DNA of 64,000 nucleotides from DASYKT01 sp035995185 (GCA_035995185.1 DASYKT010000061.1:1-64000); one strand, 5' to 3'; numbered from the stretch's first letter, positions 26,146-35,309 are shown. Notes: generated from the letters alone by a model not told the origin. Numbers and translations: made by a program.

Positions 26146-26946
26146 ATGAAATTCGGATTAATAGCCGGTAATGGAAAATTTCCTTTTCTCGTCGTCGAAG
26201 GCGCAAAAAAGGCAGGCGCCAGCCTGTCCGTCGTCGCCATCAAGGAAGAAACCGATAAACGCATAGACGAGGTGGCGGATAACGTTATCTGGGTCGGCAT
26301 AGGGCAGCTTGGCAAGATGATCTCTTTCTTTGAAAAAGAAGGCGTGTCAAAAGCGATGATGGCCGGGCAGGTCAAGCACGTCCAGATCTTTAGCGGGGCG
26401 CTGCCCGATCTGCGGATGATGAAAATGCTCTTTGGCCTCAAACAGCGCAACACCGACGCGCTGATCGGCGGCGTCGCCGACGAGATGGCGAAAGACGGCA
26501 TCGAGCTGATCGATTCAACCTATTTTATCCAGGACCAATTGGCCCGTGAAGGCGTCTTGAGCAAACGTCAGCCTTCCGACATCGAAAAAGAAAATGTCGA
26601 TTACGGTCTGAGGGTCGCGCAGGAGATCGCCCGGCTCGACCTGGGGCAGACGATCGTCGTGCGCGCCAAGGCCTGCGTGGCGGTCGAGGCAATGGAAGGC
26701 ACCGATGCCACGATCAAACGCGCCGGAGAGCTGGCCCGCGGCAAACTGACCGTGGTCAAGGTAGCCAAGCCCGACCAGGATATGCGTTTCGACGTGCCTG
26801 TCGTGGGCGTGCCCACCATCCAGGCAATGATCGATGCCGGGGCCACGTGTATCAGCCTGACGGCCGGGAAAACGCTTATTTTCGACCGCGAGGAAATGCT
26901 CAGCCTGGCCGACCGCAACAAAATAGCCATCGTGGCCCAAAAATAG
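26146..26946 (+). CDS. lpxI: UDP-2,3-diacylglucosamine pyrophosphatase LpxI
   Basis: This 266-residue protein of the DUF1009/LpxI family starts FGLIAGNGKFPFLVVEGA. It has the central AGQVKHVQIFSGALPD motif and the C-terminal RFDVPVVGVPTIQAMIDAG and 'DREEMLSLADRNKIAIV'. LpxI hydrolyses UDP-2,3-diacylglucosamine to lipid X, replacing LpxH in many non-enterobacteria. It starts 19 nt after the Ntn hydrolase and is probably co-transcribed with it. Confidence 0.93.
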   Translation: MKFGLIAGNGKFPFLVVEGAKKAGASLSVVAIKEETDKRIDEVADNVIWVGIGQLGKMISFFEKEGVSKAMMAGQVKHVQIFSGALPDLRMMKMLFGLKQRNTDALIGGVADEMAKDGIELIDSTYFIQDQLAREGVLSKRQPSDIEKENVDYGLRVAQEIARLDLGQTIVVRAKACVAVEAMEGTDATIKRAGELARGKLTVVKVAKPDQDMRFDVPVVGVPTIQAMIDAGATCISLTAGKTLIFDREEMLSLADRNKIAIVAQK

Positions 26947-27023
26947 AAACAAATACGGCTTTATTTGCGTAACATTGTGAAAAAATGGGAATAGGTTCCG
27001 GGTTTTGGGTGCTAGCATGAGGG

Positions 27024-27386
27024 ATGCCCATTAAGAGTTATCAAGACTTGATTGTTTGGCAAAAAGCTATGGATCTGGTAGTAATTTGCTACCTGATTGC
27101 ATCATCCTTTCCAAGAGATGAACTATTTGGCTTAACATCACAATTGAAACGCGCCGCCGTCTCCGTCCCGGCAAATATAGCTGAAGGACACGGTCGTGCT
27201 ACCCGTGGTGAATACGTCCACTTTCTCGGAATAGCCCAAGGTTCTTTACGGGAAACGGAAACGCATTTACTAATTGCCAAACGGCTTGGATTTACTGATC
27301 CTGAACAATTGCAAAATGCACTTTTACATATTGAACAAGTTAGCAAGATGCTTTCAAGTCTAATTTCAAAACTGAGGAATAAATAA
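27024..27386 (+). CDS. Four-helix bundle protein (23S rRNA intervening-sequence/Avd-like family)
   Basis: The 120-residue product begins 'YQDLIVWQKAMDLVV' and contains VSVPANIAEGHGR, the signature of this family. Members form pentameric helical bundles. They are found inside 23S rRNA insertions, beside diversity-generating retroelements (Avd), or alone. Here it stands alone between lpxI and a peptidase gene, with no reverse transcriptase or rRNA nearby. Its function is unknown. Confidence 0.88.
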   Translation: MPIKSYQDLIVWQKAMDLVVICYLIASSFPRDELFGLTSQLKRAAVSVPANIAEGHGRATRGEYVHFLGIAQGSLRETETHLLIAKRLGFTDPEQLQNALLHIEQVSKMLSSLISKLRNK

Positions 27387-27434
27387 CTCTGACCCCTAAA
27401 ACCTGATCACTATCCTCTAATTATCGGAGAGAAA

Positions 27435-29117
27435 ATGAAAAAGACCTTTGCCGCGTTTATTCTGACCATTGCCATTTTGCTGCCGTCCTTAACTTTTGGG
27501 CAGGCAGAAGCAGCCAAACCTAATTCCGCTGCGCGAAAGGCAGTCGAAGGCGTGAGTGCCGCTCAATTAAAAGATTACTTGTATTTTATCGCTTCCGACG
27601 AACTGGAAGGACGCGACACGCCTTCGCGCGGGCTTAATATCGCGGCCAAATTCATTGCCGCACAGCTTTCGCGCTGGGGAGTAAAACCGGCGGGCGATGA
27701 CGGCACGTATTTTCAGAAGATATCGCTGCGCGGCATGGTGCCCGATGCCGCCCTGTCGTCGGCGGAGTTGAACGGACAGCAGTTCTCATTGGGCGGCGAT
27801 TTCATTCGCCTGTCAGGTTCGGCGGTTAGCCCTGTGACCGCGCCGATCGCCTACGGCGGCAACGGCTGGATGATCAAGTCAAAGAACATCGACACGCTGC
27901 AGGGGATCGACGTCAAAGGCAAATTCGTGGTGATCTCAAGCCCCGGCGTGCCTTCGGTCTTTTCGCTGGCTTCACTGCCGGCGGGAGTTACGCCGCAGGA
28001 TATCACCGGGCGGCGAAATGTTGACTGGACCGATCCGATCGCAAATGCACGTAATAAAGGCGCGGTCGGCGTCATTATTGTTGCTTCGGACTTTGCCCAA
28101 AACCGCTGGGCGGACATACGTGATTTTTACACCAGGCCGTTTTATTCGGTTGAGAAGTTTGCGCGCGGCAATGCAGGTGGGGGCGGAGGTGGCGGGCAAT
28201 TCAATGCTCCGCCGGCGATCCTGATCACGCCGCGAATGGCGAAAGCGCTCTTTACAGGTGAAACAAATAATCCGGTCGGCTCAAGTTCCGAAGCCGGCGC
28301 ATTCAGCTTGAGCGCGGGTAAAAATCTGATGCTCAGCATTCCCATGAGAGGCGAGACCACGATCACCCAAAACGTCGCGGGCATGATCGAGGGCTCCGAC
28401 CCGACGCTTAAAAGCGAGATCGTTGCCATCGGCGCTCACTATGACCATATCGGCATGGGACGCCCATCGACTGCGGAAGACCGTATCAATAACGGCGCCG
28501 ACGACGACGGTTCCGGCACGGTCGCCATCCTGAGCATCGCCGAGGCTTTGGCAAAAGCGCCGAAGAAACCGAAACGCTCGGTGCTCTTCGTCTGGCATTG
28601 CGGGGAAGAGAAAGGCCTGTGGGGCAGCGAATACTTCAACAAATTTCCCACCGTCGATATCAAAAAAGTTGTCGCCCAGCTAAACATCGATATGATCGGA
28701 CGAAGCCGCAAGGCGGACGATGCTAATCCGGACAACAAAGATCTAAGCGGCGAGAATGCGGTCTATGTCATCGGTTCGGAAATGATGAGTTCCACACTCG
28801 GCTCCATCGTTAAGGGGATAAACAATTCGTATTTGAATCTGACCTACGATCTCAGATACGACGATCCGAAAGACCCGAACAGGTTCTTTTTCCGCTCCGA
28901 CCATTTTAATTATGCGGTCAACGGCATCCCGATCACTTTCTGGTTTGACGGCGTTCACGAAGACTATCACCAGGTAGGCGACGAACCGCAAAAGATCGAT
29001 TATCCCAAGATGGAAAAGATCACCCGCACAATCTTTCTGACCATGTGGGAAGTGGCCGACCTAAAGGACCGTCCGGCTGTGGACAAGCAGCTTCCGGCGG
29101 AGTTGACGCGGAGATAA
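27435..29117 (+). CDS. Secreted M28-family metallopeptidase with PA domain
   Basis: The 560-residue product has a signal peptide (about 1-23, LTFGQ). An N-terminal 'DELEGRDTPSRG' segment is typical of M28 aminopeptidases, and a PA-like insert (about 120-270) contains a Gly-rich loop. The catalytic core carries the di-zinc ligands: His in GAHYDHIGMG, Asp in NNGADDDGSGT, the Glu pair in CGEEKGLWGS, Asp in NIDMIGR, and His in the final 'RSDHFNY' region. It probably releases N-terminal amino acids from peptides in the periplasm or outside the cell. It starts 48 nt after the helix-bundle gene. Confidence 0.92.
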   Translation: MKKTFAAFILTIAILLPSLTFGQAEAAKPNSAARKAVEGVSAAQLKDYLYFIASDELEGRDTPSRGLNIAAKFIAAQLSRWGVKPAGDDGTYFQKISLRGMVPDAALSSAELNGQQFSLGGDFIRLSGSAVSPVTAPIAYGGNGWMIKSKNIDTLQGIDVKGKFVVISSPGVPSVFSLASLPAGVTPQDITGRRNVDWTDPIANARNKGAVGVIIVASDFAQNRWADIRDFYTRPFYSVEKFARGNAGGGGGGGQFNAPPAILITPRMAKALFTGETNNPVGSSSEAGAFSLSAGKNLMLSIPMRGETTITQNVAGMIEGSDPTLKSEIVAIGAHYDHIGMGRPSTAEDRINNGADDDGSGTVAILSIAEALAKAPKKPKRSVLFVWHCGEEKGLWGSEYFNKFPTVDIKKVVAQLNIDMIGRSRKADDANPDNKDLSGENAVYVIGSEMMSSTLGSIVKGINNSYLNLTYDLRYDDPKDPNRFFFRSDHFNYAVNGIPITFWFDGVHEDYHQVGDEPQKIDYPKMEKITRTIFLTMWEVADLKDRPAVDKQLPAELTRR

Positions 29118-29204
29118 TTAGAAGAGAATTATTTTTATATTTAGCGGGGGCTTTGCCCATAAAGCCGATGTTTTATTAACAGGCAAAAACCGTGCATTTC
29201 ATTA

Positions 29205-29297
29205 TTAGCCACTAATTACACAAATAACACGAATTAAAGATTTTATTCGTGTTATTTGTGTAATTAGTGGCTATCCGCGATTTTATTGGCAAAGCCA
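29205..29297. repeat. Dispersed palindromic repeat, family A, copy 2
   Basis: GCCACTAATTACACAAATAA (starting 29208) is mirrored by the arm ending at 29271. The family flank (reverse of TGGCTTTGCC...) lies at 29272-29297. It sits between convergent peptidase and cysQ-like genes. Confidence 0.85.
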
Positions 29298-29305
29298 TTT
29301 AGCGG

Positions 29306-30148
29306 CTATATTCTTGTCCTGCCAAACTCTGCCAAGAGCGGTTTTAAGTTTTCGATCACGCTCCCGTGGGCGTCGCCGTTTGATGCCGCCACGCCGTTCA
29401 GATTGCGCACTTCGTCCGCGTCATAGCGAATAGGGTAACCAAAAAGATCGGTCAGCTTTCCGCCGGCTTCTTCCAGAATTATCTGCGGCGCGCAGGTGTC
29501 CCAAAGTTTTGTGCGCGGCGAAAGATGCAGATAGAGATCGCAAATCTGCTGTGTGATCAGTCCTACCTTTAATCCCACCGAACCGCGCTGAGTTTCATCT
29601 TTTAAGCCGAGGTGCGCAAATATCTCACTCATTTTCGGGCTGCGATGATCGCGGCTGACCGCCAGGTTCATTTTACTAAAATCGGTTTTGGTCGATACCT
29701 TGAGGCGTTTCGGGCCTTTATCGGGGGCGGTCATCCACGCGCCGCGCCCTTTTACCGCCCGGTACAGGATATCTTCGTGCGGCAGATAAACCACGCCCAG
29801 GATCGGATCTCCTTTTTCCGCCAAACCGATCTGCACGGCAAAATCGCCATCGCGGTTGATAAATCCTTTAGTGCCGTCCAGCGGGTCGATCACCCAGACG
29901 CGGTCTTTTTTCAGGCGTTCTTTATCGTCAGGCGTTTCTTCGGAAAGAAGCCCGTCGGCGGGGAACTCTTCGGCCAGGCCCTCGACGATTATTTTATTCG
30001 AAGCATGGTCGGCCACCGTCACCGGTTCGGCGTAATTATCGTCGGCGATCTTTTGCTCGACGAGAACGTCTGATCTGTAAAAACCCATTATGGCCGCGCC
30101 CGCATTCCGGGCTAGCAAACAGGCCGTTTCCAACTCTTTTTCCCACAT
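29306..30148 (-). CDS. cysQ: 3'(2'),5'-bisphosphate nucleotidase / inositol monophosphatase-family phosphatase (CysQ-like)
   Basis: The 280-residue protein has the Li+-sensitive phosphatase motifs: LLSEETPDD (metal Glu), WVIDPLDGTKGFINRDGDF (metal Asp pair) and LWDTCAPQIILEEAGG (third metal Asp). The TKGF form and length favour CysQ, which removes toxic 3'-phosphoadenosine 5'-phosphate left by sulfate assimilation, over an inositol monophosphatase. It is divergent from the next gene with 71 nt between starts. Confidence 0.85.
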   Translation of the reverse strand: MWEKELETACLLARNAGAAIMGFYRSDVLVEQKIADDNYAEPVTVADHASNKIIVEGLAEEFPADGLLSEETPDDKERLKKDRVWVIDPLDGTKGFINRDGDFAVQIGLAEKGDPILGVVYLPHEDILYRAVKGRGAWMTAPDKGPKRLKVSTKTDFSKMNLAVSRDHRSPKMSEIFAHLGLKDETQRGSVGLKVGLITQQICDLYLHLSPRTKLWDTCAPQIILEEAGGKLTDLFGYPIRYDADEVRNLNGVAASNGDAHGSVIENLKPLLAEFGRTRI

Positions 30149-30219
30149 TACTTTGAATGTAGCACAAGAAACAGCGCCCTGTTAGAACGGCCGCGCTTTT
30201 TCTGTTAGACTTTTTTCTT

Positions 30220-30705
30220 ATGGCAGAAAGCCTGGTAATTTCACGGACCGCGGACCGCCGTGTCATTTATGATGAGATCGCGCCGCAGATCGCCGCGCTG
30301 GTCGAGGGTGAAACCGACCTGATAGCGAATCTCGCCAACATCGCCGCCGTGTTAAAAGAAGCGTTCGGCTTTTTCTGGGTGGGATTTTATTTGAAAAAAG
30401 GCGAAGAACTTGTGCTTGGCCCGTTTCAAGGCCCGCTGGCCTGCACGCGCATCAAATTCGGCGAAGGCGTTTGCGGCCATTGTTACACCACGCGGGAAAC
30501 GGTCATCGTTCCGGACGTGGAAGCCTTTCCCGGGCACATTGCCTGTAGTTCGCTGTCAAAGTCGGAGATCGTTCTGCCGGTTTTTGATAAGAACAATGAG
30601 GTGGCGATGGTGCTCGACGTCGACAGCGATAAGTTAAACGATTTTTCGCAGATCGATGCCTTAGGATTAAAGCAGGTAGTAAAAATAATCGAAACACTAA
30701 TTTGA
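30220..30705 (+). CDS. msrC: Free methionine-(R)-sulfoxide reductase (GAF domain, fRMsr)
   Basis: A single GAF domain of 161 residues has the fRMsr signature: GPFQGPLACTRIKFGEGVCG, then HCYTTRETVIVPDV and FPGHIACSS. The three cysteines (in LACTR, GVCGHC and HIACSS) match the catalytic set. The enzyme reduces free Met-R-O with thioredoxin, repairing oxidised methionine. It is followed 9 nt later by the aldo/keto reductase gene, so the two are likely one transcript. Confidence 0.9.
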   Translation: MAESLVISRTADRRVIYDEIAPQIAALVEGETDLIANLANIAAVLKEAFGFFWVGFYLKKGEELVLGPFQGPLACTRIKFGEGVCGHCYTTRETVIVPDVEAFPGHIACSSLSKSEIVLPVFDKNNEVAMVLDVDSDKLNDFSQIDALGLKQVVKIIETLI

Positions 30706-30714
30706 GCTGACATT

Positions 30715-31821
30715 ATGATCAAAGGCTTTGCCACAACCGAGGGAACCGAAAAATATACCGCCCGCTTCCCGCAAGCGGCCGCCGGGCATTTTCGCGCGGC
30801 GCACGGGCTTTCTATTTCCTCGATCGGTATCGGAACTTACCTCGGCGATTGGGACGTCGAAACGGATGAAAACTACGCTCGGTCGATCACACGGTTTGTC
30901 GAACTCGGCGGTAATACAATCGACACCGCCGCGAACTATCGTTTCCAGCGGAGCGAACGCAGCATCGGCGAGGCGTTAAAAGAACTCACGGCAAAAGGTT
31001 TCGGGCGCGAAGAAATTTTGATCTGCACCAAAGGCGGTTATCTGCCATTTGACGGGGAACCGCCGCGAAATGTGCAGCAGTATTTCGAAGACACTTTTGT
31101 AAAGACCGGCATCGCAAAACCCGAAGACCTGGTCGGCGGCAGCCATTGCATGACGCCAAAATATTTGCAGAGCCAGATCGACCAATCGCGGGCGAATATG
31201 GGGATAGAAACGCTCGACGTTTTTTATATTCATAATCCCGAATCGCAGCTCTCCGAAATAGATAAATACACTTTCGAAGCAAAGCTGGCCAAAGCATTTG
31301 AAATGCTCGAAGAAAATCGCGCGGCGGGAAAAATTCAATTTTACGGCGTTGCGACCTGGAATGGTTTTCGCGTCCAGCCCGCCGAGCGCGGCTATCACTC
31401 GCTGGAGCGAATGGTGAGCATTGCCAAACAGATCGGCGGCGAAGGACACGGTTTCAAATTCATCCAGCTGCCGTATAATCTGGCGATGCCTGAGGCGTAT
31501 CTCTTGCCGAATCAGGCCAGCGGCGGCCAGGCGGTTTCTACCATCGATGCGGCGGGCGCGATGGACGTGACGGTGATGGTCAGCGCTTCGATACTACAGG
31601 GAAAACTGGCGAGCGGGCTGCCGCCGAATATCGTCGAGGCGATGGGTGAACCGGCCTCGGAAGCCCTGGCAAGTATACAGTTCGTACGTTCGACGCCCGG
31701 TGTGTCCACGGCGCTGGTCGGCATGAGCCGGGTAACGCATGTGGAAGAAAATCTCTCCCTGGTTAATATCGAGCCGGTAGATTTGGAAACTTTTCAGAAT
31801 CTCTTTGCTAAAATGAGGTAA
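30715..31821 (+). CDS. Aldo/keto reductase
   Basis: The 368-residue protein shows the AKR barrel: IGIGTYLGDWD at the first strand, the catalytic Asp/Tyr in 'NTIDTAANYRFQRSER', Lys in CTKGGYLP, and His in DVFYIHNPE. The NADPH-binding end is 'STPGVSTALVGMSRVTHVEEN'. It is longer than simple AKRs (about 320 residues), with an insertion around residues 115-150. The substrate cannot be told. It lies directly behind the methionine sulfoxide reductase gene. Confidence 0.88.
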   Translation: MIKGFATTEGTEKYTARFPQAAAGHFRAAHGLSISSIGIGTYLGDWDVETDENYARSITRFVELGGNTIDTAANYRFQRSERSIGEALKELTAKGFGREEILICTKGGYLPFDGEPPRNVQQYFEDTFVKTGIAKPEDLVGGSHCMTPKYLQSQIDQSRANMGIETLDVFYIHNPESQLSEIDKYTFEAKLAKAFEMLEENRAAGKIQFYGVATWNGFRVQPAERGYHSLERMVSIAKQIGGEGHGFKFIQLPYNLAMPEAYLLPNQASGGQAVSTIDAAGAMDVTVMVSASILQGKLASGLPPNIVEAMGEPASEALASIQFVRSTPGVSTALVGMSRVTHVEENLSLVNIEPVDLETFQNLFAKMR

Positions 31822-31877
31822 CTAAAGTAGTTAGATACTTGCTCTTGAGCTCCGGGTTGGTTACAGTAATCTAAAAA

Positions 31878-32666
31878 ATGCTTAACGGTAAAAAGATCAT
31901 CGTAGTGATGCCCGCCTACAATGCGGCCAAAACTCTGGCCAAGACGGTCGCCGAGATCCCGCGCGACATCGTCGACGAGGTTTTGCTGGTAGACGACGCG
32001 AGTAACGATGAAACCGTATCGCTGGCGCGGTCGCTCGATATCGTAACCTTCCTTCATGAAAGAAATTTTGGCTACGGCAGAAACCAGAAGACCTGTTACC
32101 GCGAGGCTCTGCGATCCGATGCGGATATTGTCGTGATGGTGCACCCAGATTATCAATACTCGCCTAATCTGATAGTGCCTATGGCCGGGATGATAGCTTT
32201 TGGCGAATACGATGTGGTGATGGGTTCGCGGATTTTGGGCAAAGGTGTTTTAGAAGGCGGCATGCCGTATTACAAATATGTCGCCAATCGTTTTCTTACC
32301 TTGTTTCAAAACATTCTCATGGATTTTAAGCTTTCCGAATATCACACCGGCTTTCGTGCTTTTAGCCGCGAGGTGCTGGAAGCGCTGCCGCTCGAAGAAA
32401 ATTCGGACGATTTTGTCTTTGATAATCAAATGATCTCGCAAGCGATCTTTTTTGATTTTCGCGTTGGAGAGATCAGCTGCCCGACGCGATATTTTCCCGA
32501 AGCATCGTCGATAAATTTTTCGCGCAGTACGCGCTACGGATTTGGAGTGCTTGCCACCTCATTGAAATTTCGTCTTCATAAGATGGGCTTGATCAAGGCG
32601 CGTATCTTCCGCCGGCGCGGCCAAAAACTTTTTCCGGGTTATTACAAAGAGATCGCAAAAGATTAG
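31878..32666 (+). CDS. GT2-family polyprenyl-phosphate sugar synthase (dolichyl-phosphate mannose synthase-like)
   Basis: The 262-residue GT-A fold protein has VVMPAYNAAKTL at the N-terminus, the nucleotide-binding VDDASNDET, and the metal-binding region 'VVMVHPDYQYSP'. YHTGFRAFSREVLEALP is characteristic of DPM1/DPG-type synthases. There is no C-terminal membrane domain. Such enzymes load a sugar onto a polyprenyl phosphate at the cytoplasmic face. The next gene, 2 nt after the stop, encodes a TMTC-like membrane protein that would be expected to use such a donor. Confidence 0.88.
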   Translation: MLNGKKIIVVMPAYNAAKTLAKTVAEIPRDIVDEVLLVDDASNDETVSLARSLDIVTFLHERNFGYGRNQKTCYREALRSDADIVVMVHPDYQYSPNLIVPMAGMIAFGEYDVVMGSRILGKGVLEGGMPYYKYVANRFLTLFQNILMDFKLSEYHTGFRAFSREVLEALPLEENSDDFVFDNQMISQAIFFDFRVGEISCPTRYFPEASSINFSRSTRYGFGVLATSLKFRLHKMGLIKARIFRRRGQKLFPGYYKEIAKD

Positions 32667-32668
32667 CT

Positions 32669-34708
32669 ATGGCCAAAAAGAAAAGGAGCAAACAAGCTGC
32701 CCACACCGCTGAGGTTTTAGGAAAAATAAAGCCGGAAGAGGGCAGTTTCGGACTGCGCGATTTTTTCTCGGACCGGGTGAATGTGTACATAATGCTGGCG
32801 CTGGCGGCCGGCTGTTTTTTGATCTACGGGCAAACCTACGGCTTTAATTTTATCAGCATCGATGACAGCGGTTATGTCTATGAAAACGCGGTAGTTACCA
32901 GAGGGCTTTCCTGGGACGCGATCAAGTGGGCATTTACCACTTATAGCCAGGCAAACTGGCATCCGCTCACCTGGCTTTCATATCTCACCGATACCACTTT
33001 TTTTGGACCGAAACCGGGTGCGTATCACCTGGTAAACGTACTTTTTCACACTGCTAATTCCATTCTTCTTTTCATCATTCTGAAAGCGCTGACCGGTTCG
33101 ACAAAGCGCAGCGCCATCGTGGCGGCCCTTTTTGCATTTCACCCGACGCATGTCGAATCAGTCGCCTGGATAGCTGAGAGAAAAGATGTTCTCAGCACGC
33201 TTTTCTGGTTTTTGACGACTTATTTTTATATCAAATATGTCCGGGCCGGAAACGATGAAACTCAGGACAGCGAGGGCGCTCTAAAACAGCGGCGGATATT
33301 TTATATCCAGATGGTCGCCGCGATGGTGTTAGGGCTGTTGGCAAAACCGATGCTGGTGACGCTGCCTTTTACCTTGCTTTTGCTGGATTACTGGCCGCTG
33401 GGAAGGCTCGAGAAATTTAGTGTTACAAATATATGGCCGCTGATAAAAGAAAAGATCCCGCTCTTTTTGCTCAGCGCGGCTTCGTCAGTGATAACGGTGA
33501 TCGCGCAAAAAGCGGGCGGCGCGGTGGTGCCTCTTGAGCAGCTGCCGTTTTACGCGCGTTTGGTTAATTCCGTTATTGCCTATGCGAAATACGCCGGGAT
33601 GATGTTTTACCCGGCGAATCTGGGAGTAATCTATCCCTTTGAAAGAGAACTCTCGGTGCCGATGCTGGCCGTTTCAATTCTCGTGATCGCGCTTGTTTCT
33701 ATTTACAGCATTCTGGAGATAAAAAGAAAGAAATATCTTTTTGTCGGATGGTTTTGGTTTATCGGCACACTGGTCCCGGTGATCGGGCTGGTCCAGGTCG
33801 GTTTGCAGTCGCTCGCCGATCGCTACACCTATATTCCGTTCATCGGATTGAGCATCGCGGTCGTTTGGCTCGCGGCCGAACTGCTAAAAAGCCTGGATAA
33901 AAGAATTTTGGCGGCCGCGGCTTGCGCCGTCATCATCCTTTTCGGATGGCTGGCGTTCAAGCAGGCCGCGCGCTGGAAAGATAGCGAGAGCCTTTATCTG
34001 CACACCATCGCGGTCACAAAAAACAACGGGTTTATCGAACAAAATCTTTGCCTTCACTACACCAACCAAAACCGGTTGGAGGAAGCCGAGGTGCAATGCA
34101 AAAACGCGGCGGAGCATAACCCGACCTATTACAGCAGCTATAAATTATTAGGCGTCATCAATTTCAAGCGCGGTAATTTCACCGAAGCGGCTATGCAGTT
34201 CATGCAGGCCATCCAGCTAAAACCCGACGATTCCGGAACATTTTCCGACCTGGCCAAGGCCCTTTTATTGCAAGGGAAATTGGACGAGGCGGCGCAAATG
34301 ACCGAGGCGATGGCTTCCGCTTCGTCAGACCCGCCGCCGATCATGAAGGAAATTTTGTATCAAAATTACGATTCGCTGGGACTGAGCTATTCGTCGAAAA
34401 GCGAGTTTGAAAAAGCCGCTCTCTATTTTGGGAAAGCTTTGGAAATAAAAGAAGACAATACCGACGTCCGCTCAAATCTTGGGTTCATGCTTTACCGCGC
34501 CGGTAAAAAAGACGAAGGCATCGCGCAGATCGAAGAGTCTATAAAACGCGACCCGGCCAAACCGGAGTTGTATAATATGCTCGGGACAGTGCTGGCCGAC
34601 CAGGGGAAAAAAGACGAGGCCGTCAAGCAGTTTGAAAAAGCGCTGGAGCTAAAACCCGATTATGCGCCGGCGAAAAATAATCTCGTCAAAGTGCAAGGCA
34701 GGAAGTAG
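32669..34708 (+). CDS. TMTC-like multipass GT-C protein with C-terminal TPR repeats
   Basis: The 679-residue product has about ten membrane helices (about 35-430). FISIDDSGYVYENAVV carries the luminal/periplasmic acidic pair expected of GT-C enzymes. It is followed by NWHPLTWLSY, 'FGPKPGAYHLVNVLFHTANS' and FHPTHVESVAWIAERKDVLS, the pattern shared with eukaryotic TMTC O-mannosyltransferases and bacterial relatives. Residues about 455-675 are TPRs. It probably transfers a sugar from a polyprenyl-phosphate donor to exported proteins selected by the TPRs. Partnership with the adjoining GT2 gene is strongly suggested by the 2-nt spacing. The acceptor is unknown. Confidence 0.82.
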   Translation: MAKKKRSKQAAHTAEVLGKIKPEEGSFGLRDFFSDRVNVYIMLALAAGCFLIYGQTYGFNFISIDDSGYVYENAVVTRGLSWDAIKWAFTTYSQANWHPLTWLSYLTDTTFFGPKPGAYHLVNVLFHTANSILLFIILKALTGSTKRSAIVAALFAFHPTHVESVAWIAERKDVLSTLFWFLTTYFYIKYVRAGNDETQDSEGALKQRRIFYIQMVAAMVLGLLAKPMLVTLPFTLLLLDYWPLGRLEKFSVTNIWPLIKEKIPLFLLSAASSVITVIAQKAGGAVVPLEQLPFYARLVNSVIAYAKYAGMMFYPANLGVIYPFERELSVPMLAVSILVIALVSIYSILEIKRKKYLFVGWFWFIGTLVPVIGLVQVGLQSLADRYTYIPFIGLSIAVVWLAAELLKSLDKRILAAAACAVIILFGWLAFKQAARWKDSESLYLHTIAVTKNNGFIEQNLCLHYTNQNRLEEAEVQCKNAAEHNPTYYSSYKLLGVINFKRGNFTEAAMQFMQAIQLKPDDSGTFSDLAKALLLQGKLDEAAQMTEAMASASSDPPPIMKEILYQNYDSLGLSYSSKSEFEKAALYFGKALEIKEDNTDVRSNLGFMLYRAGKKDEGIAQIEESIKRDPAKPELYNMLGTVLADQGKKDEAVKQFEKALELKPDYAPAKNNLVKVQGRK

Positions 34709-34811
34709 GCAGTAGGCAGCGGCAGTAAGCAGTTTAGTGCGTTTCGTGGTTAAACTTTGGCTGGCCATGATTGGCGGAATTAGTAAAGAACTTAACCACG
34801 AAACACACTAA
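34706..34811. repeat. GGCAGTA repeats followed by an inverted repeat
   Basis: 34706-34733 carries degenerate GGCAGTAGGCAG/GCGGCAGTAAGCAG units. Right after it, TTAGTGCGTTTCGTGGTTAA (34734-34753) is mirrored almost perfectly by 34792-34811. Together they fill most of the 175-nt gap after the TMTC-like gene. Confidence 0.75.
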
Positions 34812-34883
34812 CCACACGAGATTTGTTTCCGGATATGCGGTGCTATTAATTTAATGGGGCGTGCCGCGGAAAGAGAAAACTGA

Positions 34884-35216
34884 ATGAACATGCAACCTGA
34901 AAATTACTGGGAATTTTGGGATTTCTATGTTCATGAACATAGCCGGCCCCTCACGCGCGTGCTTCACTTTATCGGCACTTCGCTGGGGATAATTTTGTTG
35001 TTGTGGTTCATCTGGCGCGGCACGTGGTATTACTTTCCGCTTTGTTTTGTGACCGGCTATGCTTTTGCCTGGATCTCTCACTTTTTTGTCGAGCATAATA
35101 AACCCGCCACCTTCAAATATCCGCTCTGGTCTTTTATCAGCGACTATAAAATGATGTGGTACATGCTCACGGGAAGAATGGGGCGCGAGATCAGAAGAAT
35201 TAATTCACAGGGATGA
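34884..35216 (+). CDS. DUF962 / Mpo1-like membrane protein
   Basis: The 110-residue protein starts with 'WEFWDFYVHEHSRPLTRVLH', then two membrane helices (about 34-52 and 55-72) and ISHFFVEHNKPATFKYP. This His-containing pattern is that of DUF962. The yeast relative Mpo1 is an Fe-dependent dioxygenase in 2-hydroxy fatty acid breakdown; bacterial members are mostly uncharacterised. The gene stands alone between two repeat-filled gaps. Confidence 0.85.
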   Translation: MNMQPENYWEFWDFYVHEHSRPLTRVLHFIGTSLGIILLLWFIWRGTWYYFPLCFVTGYAFAWISHFFVEHNKPATFKYPLWSFISDYKMMWYMLTGRMGREIRRINSQG

Positions 35217-35227
35217 ATGAAAAAGTT

Positions 35228-35291
35228 GGCGGCGGCAGTAGGCAAGGGCAGTCAGCAAAAGCCTGCTTACTGCTGCTGCGTTCTGCCACTC
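35228..35291. repeat. Hairpin built of GGCAGTA-type repeat units
   Basis: GCGGCGGCAGTAGGCAAGGG at the left is mirrored by a run ending TGCTTACTGCTGCTGCG. It forms an imperfect hairpin between the convergent Mpo1-like and esterase genes. It belongs to the same repeat family as 34706 and 38422. Confidence 0.7.
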
Positions 35292-35309
35292 TTAACGATC
35301 CCTGTAAAT

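Noticed and set aside
27024..27386. Avd protein of a diversity-generating retroelement
   Set aside because: No reverse transcriptase, template repeat or variable target gene is nearby; it is more likely a solitary helix-bundle protein.
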